Part shown: one piece after another, positions 1-7,592 of the stretch
How the letters are laid out: each line of letters starts with the position of its first letter
How positions within the stretch are numbered: position 1 is the first letter of the stretch
Source of the DNA: Atribacterota bacterium
GTDB lineage: Bacteria > Atribacterota > Phoenicimicrobiia > Phoenicimicrobiales > Phoenicimicrobiaceae
Length of the DNA: 14,803 bases
Reading direction: 5' to 3'
Assembly: GCA_030666935.1 (NCBI GenBank)
Contig: DAOUWX010000023.1
Span: forward strand, 1 to 14,803
The notes under the pieces: generated by a model
Told to the model about the DNA's origin: nothing
The model's input: only the letters and a program-made list of their open reading frames with translations
The model's database searches: none
Made by a program: the position numbers and the translations under genes

Positions 1-1
1 C

Positions 2-1135
2 ATTCAAGTCTTGGGATTTGCATTTTTTTTCGAAGCATTCAATAATATCGGTGTTGTATTTTTTCGCAAGGAGTTGGAGTTTAATAAAGTATTTATCCAT
101 CGATTTGTGGGGATATCGACAAATTTTATTGTTGCTGTGACGGCAGCTTTAATTTTAAGAAGCGTATGGGCGCTTGTATTGGGTTTACTCGCCGAGAAGG
201 TAGTGAGTATTATCGTTAGTTATATCATTCATCCATATCGACCTCGTTTTAGTAGAGATATTGAAAAGGCAAGAGAACTCTTCGGTTTTGGAAAATGGAT
301 TCTTGGTTCGAGTATATTGGTGTTTATAGGGGAACATATTGATGATATTCTTGTAGGGAGAGTACTTAGTGCTACCGCTCTTGGGTTTTATCAAATGGCA
401 TATAGAATATCAAATATGTTGGAAACTGAAATTACCCGGGTTATTACAAGTGTGGCATTTCCTGCTTATGCCAAGCTTCAAGATCAAGCAATTAGATTAC
501 AGAAAGCTTATTTTCGAATTATGAGATTAACTATGGCGATTTCAATACCTATTGCCGTTGGAATGGTGTTTTTGGCTCCTGAATTCACAATGGTATTTTT
601 GGGAGAGAAGTGGATGTCTATGGTTATTGTGATGCAGCTTCTGGCAGTGGCAGGGCTTGTTAAATCAATTATATCTACAGGAAGTCCTTTGTTTACGGGG
701 AGGGGATATCCAAATTATGAATTTTACATGCAGTTAATCAGGGGGTTGACAATCATCATTGTTATTTACCCCTTAATAATGTATGGGGGTATTTCGGGAG
801 CGGCTTTAGGCGTGATTTTAAGTATGGTAAGCATGTTGATTATCTGGTATCCGTTATCTCAAAAAATTATAAGGTCATCCTGGAAGATATATTTTAGTAC
901 TCTTTGGCCCCCGTTATTTTGCTCATTGTTTATGGCAGGAGGTTTGTATATAGCCAAAATATTTTGGGAACCGGTAGGGCAATCTTTAGTTTTGGGCATA
1001 TCAATATTTTCTATAATAGTTATAACGAGTATCGGTATTTATCTTGTAGCCATGTATTTTTTACATAGATATTATCCCAAATATGATATTTTCAACGAAG
1101 TTAAATTTTTCTATAAATCTTTGGTGAAAAAATAG
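2..1135 (+). CDS. Wzx/WzxC-type oligosaccharide flippase, 5'-truncated by the window edge
   Basis: Integral membrane protein of the MOP flippase superfamily (Polysacc_synt / WzxC-like), expected to move lipid-linked polysaccharide repeat units across the cytoplasmic membrane. About 377 codons are visible. The frame is open back to the first bases, so the TTG at position 11 is not a real start; family members are about 480-490 residues, so roughly 100 N-terminal residues lie outside. The sequence alternates hydrophobic helices with short charged loops. The 'RELFGFGKWILGSS' and 'LSATALGFYQMAYRISNM' stretches are typical of WzxC-like proteins. It ends at TAA, 39 nt before the epimerase gene. The family call is firm; the exact substrate cannot be read from sequence. 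Confidence 0.9.
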   Translation: MQVLGFAFFFEAFNNIGVVFFRKELEFNKVFIHRFVGISTNFIVAVTAALILRSVWALVLGLLAEKVVSIIVSYIIHPYRPRFSRDIEKARELFGFGKWILGSSILVFIGEHIDDILVGRVLSATALGFYQMAYRISNMLETEITRVITSVAFPAYAKLQDQAIRLQKAYFRIMRLTMAISIPIAVGMVFLAPEFTMVFLGEKWMSMVIVMQLLAVAGLVKSIISTGSPLFTGRGYPNYEFYMQLIRGLTIIIVIYPLIMYGGISGAALGVILSMVSMLIIWYPLSQKIIRSSWKIYFSTLWPPLFCSLFMAGGLYIAKIFWEPVGQSLVLGISIFSIIVITSIGIYLVAMYFLHRYYPKYDIFNEVKFFYKSLVKK

Positions 1136-1161
1136 ACAATTAGAATCAAATTTTAATCTGT

Positions 1162-1170
1162 AGGAGGAGG
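1162..1170 (+). promoter_or_regulatory. Strong Shine-Dalgarno for the epimerase gene
   Basis: AGGAGGAGG lies 4 nt before the ATG at 1175. It fixes that start and shows that the organism uses canonical ribosome binding sites. Confidence 0.75.
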
Positions 1171-1174
1171 TAAA

Positions 1175-2155
1175 ATGGTAAATGCATTGGTTTGTGGAGC
1201 AGGTGGTTTTATTGGAAGTAACCTGGTAAAACAATTGAAAAAAGAAGGATATTGGGTAAGAGGAATAGATCTTAAACACCCCGAATTTTCTAAAACGAAA
1301 GCTGATGATTTTGTTATAGGAGATTTAAGAAATCCGGATATTTGCCGCCACGTTTTAGACCAACCTTTTGACGAGGTTTATCAACTGGCTGCCGATATGG
1401 GTGGTGCCGGATATGTATTTACCGGTGATAATGATGCTGATATCATGCATAATTCTGCTCTTATCAATTTAAATATGTTAGAAGCTTGTTATCAACGAGA
1501 CATGAAGAAAATATTTTATTCTTCTTCTGCTTGTATTTATCCAAAGTATAATCAAACTGATCCTGATAATCCAAAAACTGCTGAAAATTCAGCTTACCCG
1601 GCTTATCCGGACAGTGAATATGGATGGGAAAAATTGTTTAGTGAACGTTTATACCTGTCTTTTCATAGAAATCATAATATGGATATTAGAATTGCCCGAT
1701 TTCATAATATTTTCGGGCCGGAAGGTTCGTGGAATGATGGACGCGAAAAAGCTCCTGCAGCTTTTTGCCGTAAAGTAGCAGAAGCGCCAGACGGCGGAGA
1801 AATAAAGATGTGGGGTGATGGCAAACAAACTCGCTCATTTTTATATATTGACGAATGCCTTGAAACTGTCATGAGATTGATGAAATCAAATATTATTGGA
1901 CCGATAAATATAGGTTCGGAAGAAATGGTAACTATAAATGGGTTAGCTGAAATGGTTATGAATATTGCCGGCAAAAAACTTCGTATAAAACATATTCCTG
2001 GTCCGTTAGGGGTTAGAGGAAGAAATTCTGATAATCAATTAATCAGGGATAAATTGGGATGGGAACCAAAATATCCATTAAGGGAGGGATTAAAAAAAAC
2101 CTATTTATGGATAAAGAAACAAATTAAAAAGGGGAAAAATAAAGAGTATGAATAA
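1175..2155 (+). CDS. gme: GDP-mannose 3,5-epimerase (NAD-dependent, extended SDR)
   Basis: Predicted cytoplasmic enzyme converting GDP-D-mannose to GDP-L-galactose (with GDP-L-gulose as a known side product), a sugar donor for the polysaccharide. 326 aa. The N-terminal NAD-binding GxxGxxG motif is GAGGFIG (residues 8-14). The SDR catalytic pair is Y149/K153 (YGWEK). 'SSSACIYP' carries S118 and C120, 'GREKAPAAFCRK' carries K192, and 'GVRGRNSDN' carries R281. From memory the plant enzyme has S143, C145, Y174, K178, K217 and R306: all are matched at a constant offset of 25, the length of an N-terminal extension missing here. That makes this call more specific than generic 'NAD-dependent epimerase'. 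It starts at ATG 1175 behind a strong Shine-Dalgarno and overlaps the next gene by 8 nt, implying translational coupling. Activity on GDP-mannose is inferred. Confidence 0.88.
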   Translation: MVNALVCGAGGFIGSNLVKQLKKEGYWVRGIDLKHPEFSKTKADDFVIGDLRNPDICRHVLDQPFDEVYQLAADMGGAGYVFTGDNDADIMHNSALINLNMLEACYQRDMKKIFYSSSACIYPKYNQTDPDNPKTAENSAYPAYPDSEYGWEKLFSERLYLSFHRNHNMDIRIARFHNIFGPEGSWNDGREKAPAAFCRKVAEAPDGGEIKMWGDGKQTRSFLYIDECLETVMRLMKSNIIGPINIGSEEMVTINGLAEMVMNIAGKKLRIKHIPGPLGVRGRNSDNQLIRDKLGWEPKYPLREGLKKTYLWIKKQIKKGKNKEYE

Positions 2156-3233
2156 GCCATTGAATGATAATTATATTAGCCCTGAACTCAATCGTCTTAT
2201 CATCAAATCGTATCGCGCAGTAAATAGATGGGTTAGTTATGATGTAATAAACATTTATGAGGATGCTTTTACAAAAATAGATTCTTCAATATCAATTTCC
2301 AATATTGAAAAAATATCTTATTTTATTAGAAGGGTCTTAAAAAATCATTACTTGTGTTCAAATAAACTCACTGATAGTATTTACAAAATAATCCAAAGAG
2401 TTTTATCTAAAACCTATGATGAATCAATATTTGTGACCTGCATGTCCGCTCCTTTAGTTGATATTCTTGGGTTTTACAAAAGTAAAGGTATAAAGATTGC
2501 TTATATTATTGATGCCTGGGAAAATAAAATAGAATATATTGCTGCACGTATTGATTCAATAGACATCGTTTTAATGGCATATCAGGATTCCATAAATTTC
2601 CTGGGGAAGTGTCTTCCTTCTCATTTAGCGAAAAGAATATACCTTTTTCCTGTTTTTATTGATCCGAATGTATACCCCAAAAAATCTCCTAATAAATTAT
2701 ACGATATTATACAAGTTGGCAGAAAAAATAATACTTTACACGAGTGGACGAAAAGATATTCAGCTGAAAAAAAATATAGCTATTTATATCAAAAAAGAAA
2801 TCAACGTGGTATGTATTATTTCGAAGATAGAGATTGGGAAGATAATAATTTTCAACTTTCTTATCCCAGTCTGGTAAAAACTTTATGTCAATCAAAAATA
2901 GCTTTAGTATCACCGTCCGATACAACGGATATTAAACGAACGGGGAGGGTCAGTCCTTTGACTCATCGCTACCTGGAGGCTGCCATGTGCTATGCTGTTC
3001 CCGTTGGCCTTGCTCCTACTGGGGGTGAATATGTGAATTTCTTTCCCAAGACTTTTACTACTGTCCCAAAAGATTATGAAGAATTTGAGTATGTTTGTAA
3101 CCGATTATTGGAAGATGCAAATTTAAGATTAAAAATTACGAATGAAAATCGAAATTATGTTATCGAGAATCACTCCACCGAAGCTCGTTACAAACAATTA
3201 CAGCAAATTTTATCTAAATATAAGAAAAATTAA
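2148..3233 (+). CDS. CgeB-like glycosyltransferase (GT-B fold)
   Basis: Probable cytoplasmic glycosyltransferase of the 'glycosyl transferases group 1' / CgeB-like type (Glyco_trans_1_2 domain). 361 aa. The C-terminal half carries the recognisable parts: 'YDIIQVGR' (residues 185-192), opening the nucleotide-sugar domain, and 'GRVSPLTHRYLEAAMCYAVPVG' within 266-287, where E277 sits in the usual nucleotide-sugar-binding helix, followed by 'EYVNFFP'. The N-terminal half is poorly conserved acceptor domain. No signal peptide or membrane segment is evident. ATG 2148 overlaps the epimerase stop region by 8 nt, with GGGGA upstream at 2131-2135, so the two are likely one transcription unit. The donor might be the GDP-sugar made by the preceding gene, but that rests on adjacency only. 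Family call fairly firm, specificity unknown. Confidence 0.8.
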   Translation: MNKPLNDNYISPELNRLIIKSYRAVNRWVSYDVINIYEDAFTKIDSSISISNIEKISYFIRRVLKNHYLCSNKLTDSIYKIIQRVLSKTYDESIFVTCMSAPLVDILGFYKSKGIKIAYIIDAWENKIEYIAARIDSIDIVLMAYQDSINFLGKCLPSHLAKRIYLFPVFIDPNVYPKKSPNKLYDIIQVGRKNNTLHEWTKRYSAEKKYSYLYQKRNQRGMYYFEDRDWEDNNFQLSYPSLVKTLCQSKIALVSPSDTTDIKRTGRVSPLTHRYLEAAMCYAVPVGLAPTGGEYVNFFPKTFTTVPKDYEEFEYVCNRLLEDANLRLKITNENRNYVIENHSTEARYKQLQQILSKYKKN

Positions 3234-3254
3234 TTTTACGATAAATATCATTAA

Positions 3255-3504
3255 GGTAAGCTAAAAAGTGACGTTCGTTCATTTGCTTATCCTTATGGTT
3301 CAAAATTTTATAATCACGATATAATTTAACTAGTTGAAAATGACGGATTTCTATGTGTGGTAACAATCAGTGAAAAAAATAATTAATAAATATAAATTTT
3401 GTAATCTTTACAGTTTACCGAGAATTTCTGCCGGTAATTATTATTGTAGTTTTAAAATTAAAGCTTCAGGGATCTTTTCAGATTTTAATATATTGCATTC
3501 TTAA
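3255..3504 (+). pseudogene. Decayed C-terminal fragment of a NodB-type polysaccharide deacetylase
   Basis: This remnant occupies most of the 337-base gap (3234-3570) between two glycosyltransferase genes. In the frame starting at 3273 it reads VRSFAYPYGSKFYNHDII, then a TAA at 3327-3329, then LVENDGFLCVVTISEKNN. The frame then changes within the A-rich run around 3373-3382 and continues from 3391 as YKFCNLYSLPRISAGNYYCS and onward to a stop at 3502-3504. 'FAYPYG', 'GFLCVVT' and 'SLPRIS' fit, in order and spacing, the C-terminal part of capsule-associated polysaccharide deacetylases (PF01522 type). The catalytic N-terminal Asp/His motifs are absent, and the preceding gene ends normally just upstream, so the 5' portion was lost. 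A single stop plus a single frameshift suggests fairly recent decay; sequencing error could explain the lesions but not the missing half. Confidence 0.7.
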
Positions 3505-3570
3505 CTGTGAGGTATTTGTGCCAATGAAGTACTCATATTTTTTTTCCATGAAAAACAGGAAAGGTTATTT

Positions 3571-4521
3571 ATGGTAACATCTCTGAAAGTTAGTGTTATT
3601 ATTCCAGTTTATAATCAGGCTCAATTCATTGACAAAGCAATTGAAAGTGTTTTGAAGCAATCTTATCAGAATTTTGAGATTATTGTTGTTAACGACGGTT
3701 CTACTGACAACACTGAAGCAATAGTAAAGGGTTTTATTGATTTTAGAATTCGTTATATCTGCCATAGCGATAATCGGGGTATCTCAGCAGCTCGAAACAC
3801 AGGAATAAGGGCTTCTCGGGGCGAATATATTGCTTTACTTGATGCAGATGATGAATTTTTACCGGAAAAACTGGATATGCAAGTTAAGCTCTTACAGAGT
3901 GAACCTTCCGATGTTGGCGTAGTCTGTGCATGGTCATTTAATATGGACAAAGATGGTAATTATATTAGCAAGAGATACTTGCCGAGAAAAGAAGGTTATA
4001 TTTTCGAAGGTTTACTTTCTACGAATTACATGAGTGTTCCTGCTCTGCTTATAAGGAGAGAATGTTTTGAAAAAGTAGGATTATTTGATAGCTCACTAGA
4101 CGGACAGGAAGATTGGGATATGTGGATAAGAATTGCTAAATACTATAAATTTTCTCTCATTAAAATTCCCTTGGCAAAACGAAGGATTCATCCCAATCGA
4201 ATAAGTTATCATTTAGAGAAGAAAGTTATTACAGCAAGAAGAATAATAAAAAAACATATCAATGAATTAAAAATCAGGAGAAACATTCATAGTAAACATT
4301 ATTTCTATATAGGTCGAAGATATTGTTATATGGGAAAAATGGGAATTGGCAGAAGATATATTTGTAAAGCAATTTCATTTTATCCCTTTTATATCTATTA
4401 TTATATTTTAATATTTGTTTCTTTATTTGGCTCAAAATGTTTTTTATGTTTTTTAAATGTAATAAGATTTTTAAAAAATAAAACATTAAAATTTATAAAT
4501 AAAAATAGAAAATTTATTTAA
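3571..4521 (+). CDS. Family 2 glycosyltransferase (GT-A fold)
   Basis: Inverting glycosyltransferase transferring a sugar from a nucleotide donor to the growing lipid-linked unit on the cytoplasmic face. 316 aa. The GT2 domain spans about residues 5-205: 'VSVIIPVYNQ' at the N-terminus, 'VVNDGSTDN' (D42, nucleotide binding), 'RGISAARNTGI' (69-79), the metal-binding 'DADD' (91-94) and 'GQEDWDMWIRIA' (178-189), which contains the likely catalytic acid or base. The tail (about 270-300) is rich in Phe, Tyr, Ile and Leu and may be a membrane-associated helix, followed by a Lys-rich end. ATG 3571 is preceded by AGGAAAGG at 3557-3564. The stop lies 36 nt before the preferred start of the first CapK-like gene, so the two are probably co-transcribed. 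Confidence 0.9.
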   Translation: MVTSLKVSVIIPVYNQAQFIDKAIESVLKQSYQNFEIIVVNDGSTDNTEAIVKGFIDFRIRYICHSDNRGISAARNTGIRASRGEYIALLDADDEFLPEKLDMQVKLLQSEPSDVGVVCAWSFNMDKDGNYISKRYLPRKEGYIFEGLLSTNYMSVPALLIRRECFEKVGLFDSSLDGQEDWDMWIRIAKYYKFSLIKIPLAKRRIHPNRISYHLEKKVITARRIIKKHINELKIRRNIHSKHYFYIGRRYCYMGKMGIGRRYICKAISFYPFYIYYYILIFVSLFGSKCFLCFLNVIRFLKNKTLKFINKNRKFI

Positions 4522-4541
4522 AATAAATCTTGAAGTGCATT

Positions 4542-4547
4542 GGAGGG
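4542..4547 (+). promoter_or_regulatory. Shine-Dalgarno that decides the TTG start of CapK-like copy 1
   Basis: GGAGGG lies 10 nt before TTG 4558. The longer open frame begins at TTG 4540, on top of this Shine-Dalgarno, so 4558 is the better start. Confidence 0.6.
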
Positions 4548-4557
4548 TTGGAAAGAA

Positions 4558-5964
4558 TTGATAAAGCTACTAGATAGTTCATTTATTGTCGTAAAACTAC
4601 GTAGAAATATTTTAATTCCTTTTTACTGTAAATACATTAGACGGTCGAAGATGCTCACTTATCATCAAAAGTTAAAAAAGTATCAGTGGAACTCATTAAA
4701 GGAAAATCGAGAGACTCAAAGAAGGAAATTATATCATCTGATTCAATATGCCAGCCAAAATATTCCTTATTATCAACAGGTTATCAAGGAACATAATATA
4801 ACATTTTCAGAAGATACCATCTTTGAGGATATCAAAAAGTTCCCCTTGCTCACCAAAGAGATTATCAGAAACCATTTCGATAAACTCCATCAATTCAGGG
4901 ATAAAACCTATTACCGCAATACCTCGGGCGGTTCAACCGGAGAACCGGTCGTCTTCTACCAGGATAAAGAGTATTTAGATTGGGCCAATGCCACTAAACG
5001 CTTATTTAATGAATGGGCAGGGAGAGAGCTTGGTGATCCTATGGTGAAATTGTGGGGTTTATTATCGGATATTTTGGGAAGTGGTCAGGGATTTAAAGAG
5101 TACCTGCGGCAACAGGTTTCCGGAATAATCATTTTGAACACTTATAGAATGACCGATGAGGACATGTATAGATATGTGAAGAAAATTAACAAAATAAAAC
5201 CCCGTTTAATCCTTGCTTATACCAACAGCATTGAAGAATTAGCCCGTTTTATCCGGGAACACCATCTCTCCATTTATTCTCCTCCTGTTATTATGACCGC
5301 TGCTGGTGTTTTGTATCCGGAAGTAAAGGCGAAGATTGAAGAGATATTTCATACTACCGTATTCAACCGTTATGGTTCAAGAGAAGTCAGTGATATGACC
5401 TGTAACTGTGAAAAGGATGAAGGATTGCACCTGATTCCTGCTATTCATTATTTGGAGATTGTGGATGATGAGGGAAGACAAGTAAAGCCCGGAGTACCGG
5501 GAAATATCATTGTGACTTTGCTGACCAATTACACCATGCCTTTGATTCGGTATAAAATTGGCGACATAGGGGTACTCTCTGATAAAGCCTGCAGCTGTGG
5601 AAGGGGATTTCCTCTTTTGGAACAAGTAAAAGGCCGCATACGTAGTGTATTTAGAAATAAACAGGGAGATTTTATAGATGGTGGTATTTTTGTCCGTTTA
5701 TTCTATTTCCGTGAAAATATTAAACAATTTCAAGTGATTCAGGAATCTCTTGAACAGATTACTGTAAATATTGTGTTGAAAAATAAAAAGCAATTAAAAA
5801 TTACAGAAAAGGATTTTCTGGAAATTAGTGAATCGATTAAAAAAATAATGAAAAGCAATATTATAATAAAATATAATTTGGTTGAATTTATTAATCCGAC
5901 CTCATCCGGGAAATACGGATATGTTATCTCTAAAGTGAAAATTAAGAAAAAAGGAGTTCAATAA
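4558..5964 (+). CDS. CapK/PaaK-family adenylate-forming ligase, copy 1
   Basis: AMP-forming acyl-adenylate/CoA ligase-like protein (COG1541, 'phenylacetate-CoA ligase family', CapK group), predicted to activate a carboxylic acid with ATP, probably for polysaccharide modification; substrate unknown. 468 aa from TTG 4558, a normal family length. Motifs: phosphate-binding 'NTSGGSTGE' (121-129), 'NRYGSRE' (270-276), 'RYKIGD' (331-336, Asp expected to bind ribose), and C-terminal 'SSGKYGY' with K452 as candidate catalytic lysine. Two CxC pairs, 282-284 and 345-347 ('CSCGRG'), could bind a metal. The N-terminal 'KLRRNILIPFYCKYIRR' is a basic amphipathic segment shared by all four copies. TTG 4558 is preferred over TTG 4540 because of the Shine-Dalgarno and because it matches copy 2's N-terminus. 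It looks less AT-rich than copies 3 and 4. It is closest to copy 2. Confidence 0.87.
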   Translation: MIKLLDSSFIVVKLRRNILIPFYCKYIRRSKMLTYHQKLKKYQWNSLKENRETQRRKLYHLIQYASQNIPYYQQVIKEHNITFSEDTIFEDIKKFPLLTKEIIRNHFDKLHQFRDKTYYRNTSGGSTGEPVVFYQDKEYLDWANATKRLFNEWAGRELGDPMVKLWGLLSDILGSGQGFKEYLRQQVSGIIILNTYRMTDEDMYRYVKKINKIKPRLILAYTNSIEELARFIREHHLSIYSPPVIMTAAGVLYPEVKAKIEEIFHTTVFNRYGSREVSDMTCNCEKDEGLHLIPAIHYLEIVDDEGRQVKPGVPGNIIVTLLTNYTMPLIRYKIGDIGVLSDKACSCGRGFPLLEQVKGRIRSVFRNKQGDFIDGGIFVRLFYFRENIKQFQVIQESLEQITVNIVLKNKKQLKITEKDFLEISESIKKIMKSNIIIKYNLVEFINPTSSGKYGYVISKVKIKKKGVQ

Positions 5965-6222
5965 TAGTATATTCCGTAAATATAAGAAAGAAAGTTGCAT
6001 ATTAAAATAAAGAGAGACTATATTAAAGATGTATCAAAGTCCGGATGTTTTTCTTATTGCTTCAATTCTTGCAGAATGAGTAGGCATAATCGGAACTTTA
6101 ATAAAAATATATATTCTATTGGAAAAAATATTTTAACAATGAAGAAACAAAAACTGCAAGAGGAAATCGAAAGACCATTCTATGTGATTAATGAATGAAA
6201 ATTTAGGAGGTTAGTTGATAAT
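5965..6222 (+). other. Intergenic region with fragmentary frames, no gene I can support
   Basis: The 258 bases between CapK-like copy 1 and the membrane protein hold a 67-codon open frame from TTG 5995 with no recognisable family and no clear Shine-Dalgarno. A second frame, from ATG 6029, encodes 'YQSPDVFLIASILAE', a stop at 6077-6079, then hydrophobic 'VGIIGTLIKIYILLEKIF'. That could be the remains of a membrane protein, but I cannot tie it to a family. The last 20 bases contain the Shine-Dalgarno AGGAGG (6205-6210) for the next gene. Confidence 0.3.
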
Positions 6223-7500
6223 ATGTTACGAATAATGTTAAACGACTGGCCTGGTTGGTTGCTTATATCGTTGTCTTTCTATATAGTTATAAGGTTTCGA
6301 AAAAAATGGAAAGATAACAATTTAACCTTTGCTCTTTGCTTTACATTGGTCATGCATCATATCATAGCGCTTACTAATACATATTTATTTATCATTCATG
6401 GTGCAGATGCTGATGCGGTTAGATTTCATCGCTTAGCTGTGGAATGGGCAGCAAATGGTAAATTATCAGTAACAAGTGGTGCTAAATTTTACCAACAATT
6501 ATTGGGAATTTTTTATAGAATTTTTAGTCCATCACATCTTTTTGGAGAAGAACTTTCGATTATTGCCTTCCTCTTTTCGTGTTTAGTATTGATAAAATTA
6601 ATAGATCTTATTAACCTTAAGAAATATCGAGTAGGATTATTACTGATGTTTGGATTATTGCCCACAAATTTAGTATTAAGCTCAATAACTATGAGGGAAT
6701 CATATCAAATTCTTTTTTTTATGCTCTCTGTTTACTGGGGATTGCGATTTCGTCTAAAACCTGCAAAAAGTACATTGGTATTTTGTGTATTATCAGCGCT
6801 CATCATGGGATTTTTTCACATAGCCTTAATTTTATATATATTATTCTTGCTACCGTTACTTCTTCTATGGTTTCCTAAACAAATTTCTAGTTTTCCGGAA
6901 AGCAGATGGATTTTTCTAAGAAAAAGATTCATGGTTATCAGTGTTATATTAATTCTAATAATAGGCATTCTATTCATAGCTGTTTTATCAGGGATTCAGG
7001 GGTTAGGGGTAGTAACATCTGTTTTTTCCGGCAAAGGATTAAAATACGTAGTGGATTACCGAACAAGATTAATGTTTGAAATGGCGCCTGATGCACGGGC
7101 GAATTATGGTATAATGCTGGATACATCTTCGGTGGGGTCACTAATTAAAACAACAACTTTAGCCTATATTTATTATCTTTTCGCACCATTTCCCTGGCAA
7201 ATTACCAATTGGTTGGATGTTTATGCTTTTGCTGAATCTCTACTAAGATTTATTTTAATGTTATTCAGCATCATATCCTGGTATCGAGCAGAAGACACAA
7301 AGCAACGTATTTGGGGATTGTTTTTGGTTATTTATTTTTTTATGACATTTTTATGGGCTATGGGGACAGTAAATTATGGAACGAGTATTCGTCACCACCT
7401 TCTCACCAATTGGATTATTGTTATCTTGGGTGGTCCTGTAATAATAGATTTTGTTGTAAGACAATTCAGGAGGGTACTCCCAGCTCATAAAAGTGTATAA
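6223..7500 (+). CDS. Polytopic membrane protein, probable Wzy-like polysaccharide polymerase
   Basis: 425 aa integral membrane protein with many hydrophobic segments (for example about 10-24, 36-57, 111-131, 138-152, 160-173, 184-216, 237-256, 343-352 and 365-380). Three features recall the loosely conserved Wzy/EpsG-like group: 'GADADAVRFH' (60-69) after the second helix, 'TMRES' (156-160), and, near the C-terminus, 'FAPFPWQI' (320-327) with 'NYGTSIRHH' (384-392), resembling the G-x-x-x-R-H motif of such proteins. Predicted role: joining flipped repeat units at the outer face of the cytoplasmic membrane. The locus otherwise has a flippase but no polymerase, which supports this. Start ATG 6223 has AGGAGG at 6205-6210, a slightly long 12-nt spacing. 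It could instead be a membrane glycosyltransferase; sequence conservation in this class is too low to be certain. Confidence 0.65.
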   Translation: MLRIMLNDWPGWLLISLSFYIVIRFRKKWKDNNLTFALCFTLVMHHIIALTNTYLFIIHGADADAVRFHRLAVEWAANGKLSVTSGAKFYQQLLGIFYRIFSPSHLFGEELSIIAFLFSCLVLIKLIDLINLKKYRVGLLLMFGLLPTNLVLSSITMRESYQILFFMLSVYWGLRFRLKPAKSTLVFCVLSALIMGFFHIALILYILFLLPLLLLWFPKQISSFPESRWIFLRKRFMVISVILILIIGILFIAVLSGIQGLGVVTSVFSGKGLKYVVDYRTRLMFEMAPDARANYGIMLDTSSVGSLIKTTTLAYIYYLFAPFPWQITNWLDVYAFAESLLRFILMLFSIISWYRAEDTKQRIWGLFLVIYFFMTFLWAMGTVNYGTSIRHHLLTNWIIVILGGPVIIDFVVRQFRRVLPAHKSV

Positions 7501-7592
7501 AAAGGTGTTTAAATTAGCTAACTCAATAGCGCAAATAAGAGCATTATAAGTTATTAATTTTTTATCAAAAATATTTTTTGGAGATATTTTGA

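Noticed and set aside
11..13. TTG as the start of the flippase gene
   Set aside because: The same frame is open to the first base of the window and the protein lacks its usual N-terminal ~100 residues, so the true start lies outside.
1702..1974. 90-codon minus-strand open frame inside the epimerase gene
   Set aside because: Lies fully opposite a highly conserved gene and resembles no protein; an antisense shadow. The other minus-strand frames were rejected for the same reason.
4512..4528. Perfect inverted repeat ATTTATTT-A-AAATAAAT after the GT2 gene as a terminator
   Set aside because: All A/T, no proper loop, overlaps the stop codon, and no T-tract follows; typical chance symmetry in AT-rich DNA.
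5995..6198. 67-codon frame from TTG as a real gene
   Set aside because: No clear Shine-Dalgarno, no recognisable family, and composition unlike the neighbouring proteins; kept only as a note on the region.
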